NCBI GenBank assembly: GCA_009929055.1
Contig: SABI01000190.1
Location: 1-5,005 of the forward strand
DNA length: 5,005 nt
Direction: 5' to 3'
DNA from: Spirochaetia bacterium
GTDB lineage: Bacteria; Spirochaetota; Spirochaetia; Sphaerochaetales; Sphaerochaetaceae
A program made the position numbers and the translations under genes. Each line of letters opens with the position of its first letter. Within the stretch, counting starts at the first letter, position 1. The notes under the pieces are model-generated. The model did not search any database. It was not told the origin of the DNA and was given only the letters and a program-made list of their open reading frames with translations. Below are positions 4,491-5,005 of the stretch, one piece after another.

Positions 4491-5005
4491 ATGAAGAATA
4501 AATCAGTAGTATATAAGAAAAAATATATTCATCTTACCTTACCCCTTATTGCACTATTAGCTCTTTTATGGCTACAAAGTGCAACGTCTTTATATGCAAT
4601 AGCTCCTCCTGTTGAACTCAATTTAAAAACTGTTATAGAACCTACTATAAGCTTTATTATAGATGAAGAGAATATAACCTTAACACTCGGAGTTGATCGA
4701 GAAGTAAATTATCATCTTAGGGGAAACATCCTATTAAAAGTCAATATTTCAAGCCCCAATAGAGTAGGAACCCAATTTTATATGGCGCCATCTACTCCAG
4801 GGGTTACTGAAAAAATTCCCTATACCTTAAAATTTAATTATGGAAATGGATCTTTTGTTACAGTAAACCCAACTTTAACTAATAATTTTACTAATTTTAA
4901 TGCTACGACAGGATATACCTTAGATTCAAAAATGACGATTATAACAACTGCTAACGACAATTTACCTGCTGGAACCTATTCTGACACCCTCACCTTTACC
5001 GTGAG
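4491..5005 (+). CDS. Secreted beta-sandwich protein, spore-coat-U/fimbria-like, partial (N-terminal 171 residues)
   Basis: An open frame from ATG 4491 to the right edge with no stop. Residues 1-36 form a long signal peptide: a lysine-rich start (K2, K4, K9-K11), a hydrophobic core (about 15-28, L-P-L-I-A-L-L-A-L-L-W-L) and probable cleavage after L-Y-A, giving a mature start I-A-P-P-V-E-L-N. The mature region alternates polar and hydrophobic residues, is rich in Thr, Asn and Val, has no cysteine and ends in the window with L-P-A-G-T-Y-S-D-T-L-T-F-T-V. That pattern resembles the last strand of spore coat protein U/Csu-type pilin domains (G-T-Y-x-D-x-x-x-x-x-V). A surface or fimbrial subunit is possible, but no chaperone or usher gene is visible. 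The start is fixed by the signal peptide and an in-frame stop upstream at 4464-4466. There is no Shine-Dalgarno sequence, and the promoter places +1 at the ATG. Confidence 0.82.
   Translation, partial: MKNKSVVYKKKYIHLTLPLIALLALLWLQSATSLYAIAPPVELNLKTVIEPTISFIIDEENITLTLGVDREVNYHLRGNILLKVNISSPNRVGTQFYMAPSTPGVTEKIPYTLKFNYGNGSFVTVNPTLTNNFTNFNATTGYTLDSKMTIITTANDNLPAGTYSDTLTFTV

Overview
The window is AT-rich bacterial DNA (roughly one-third GC by eye) with six protein genes, the two outermost cut by the window edges. The standard genetic code fits throughout. Secreted beta-sandwich-type proteins, FadR-type regulators and a stand-alone ABC ATPase next to a WrbA-like flavoprotein suggest a low-GC anaerobe, possibly a spirochaete of the Sphaerochaeta type. 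That placement rests on general resemblance and is weak.

Layout: (1) a secreted protein on the minus strand, running off the left edge, with a complete promoter, leader and ribosome site; (2) a 407-bp AT-rich intergenic stretch; (3) a minus-strand pair, an ABC ATPase followed by a WrbA-like flavodoxin-fold protein, bounded by intrinsic terminators on both sides; (4) two tandem, clearly homologous GntR/FadR-type regulators on the minus strand, each with its own promoter region and downstream hairpin; (5) a 323-bp divergent intergenic region; (6) a second secreted protein on the plus strand, running off the right edge.

The genes seem to form a small regulated locus. The two outer genes encode exported proteins and share an identical 14-base promoter core, CTATTGACATAAGT, so they are probably expressed together. 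The two regulators have almost the same recognition helix. One keeps the four FCD metal ligands (D160, H164, H208, H230), while the other has E, H, Y and N at those positions, which points to divergence in effector sensing. The regulator with altered ligands carries a perfect 13-bp inverted repeat, one copy lying between its -35 and -10 and the other about 103 bp away inside its first codons, as expected of an autoregulatory operator pair.

A second theme is leaderless translation. The right-hand secreted gene and the ABC gene lack a Shine-Dalgarno sequence, and a promoter in each case places the transcription start at or within a base or two of the ATG. By the same spacing, the left-hand secreted gene would first make a 10-codon leader peptide overlapping a stem-loop. 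No RNA genes, CRISPR arrays or insertion sequences were seen.
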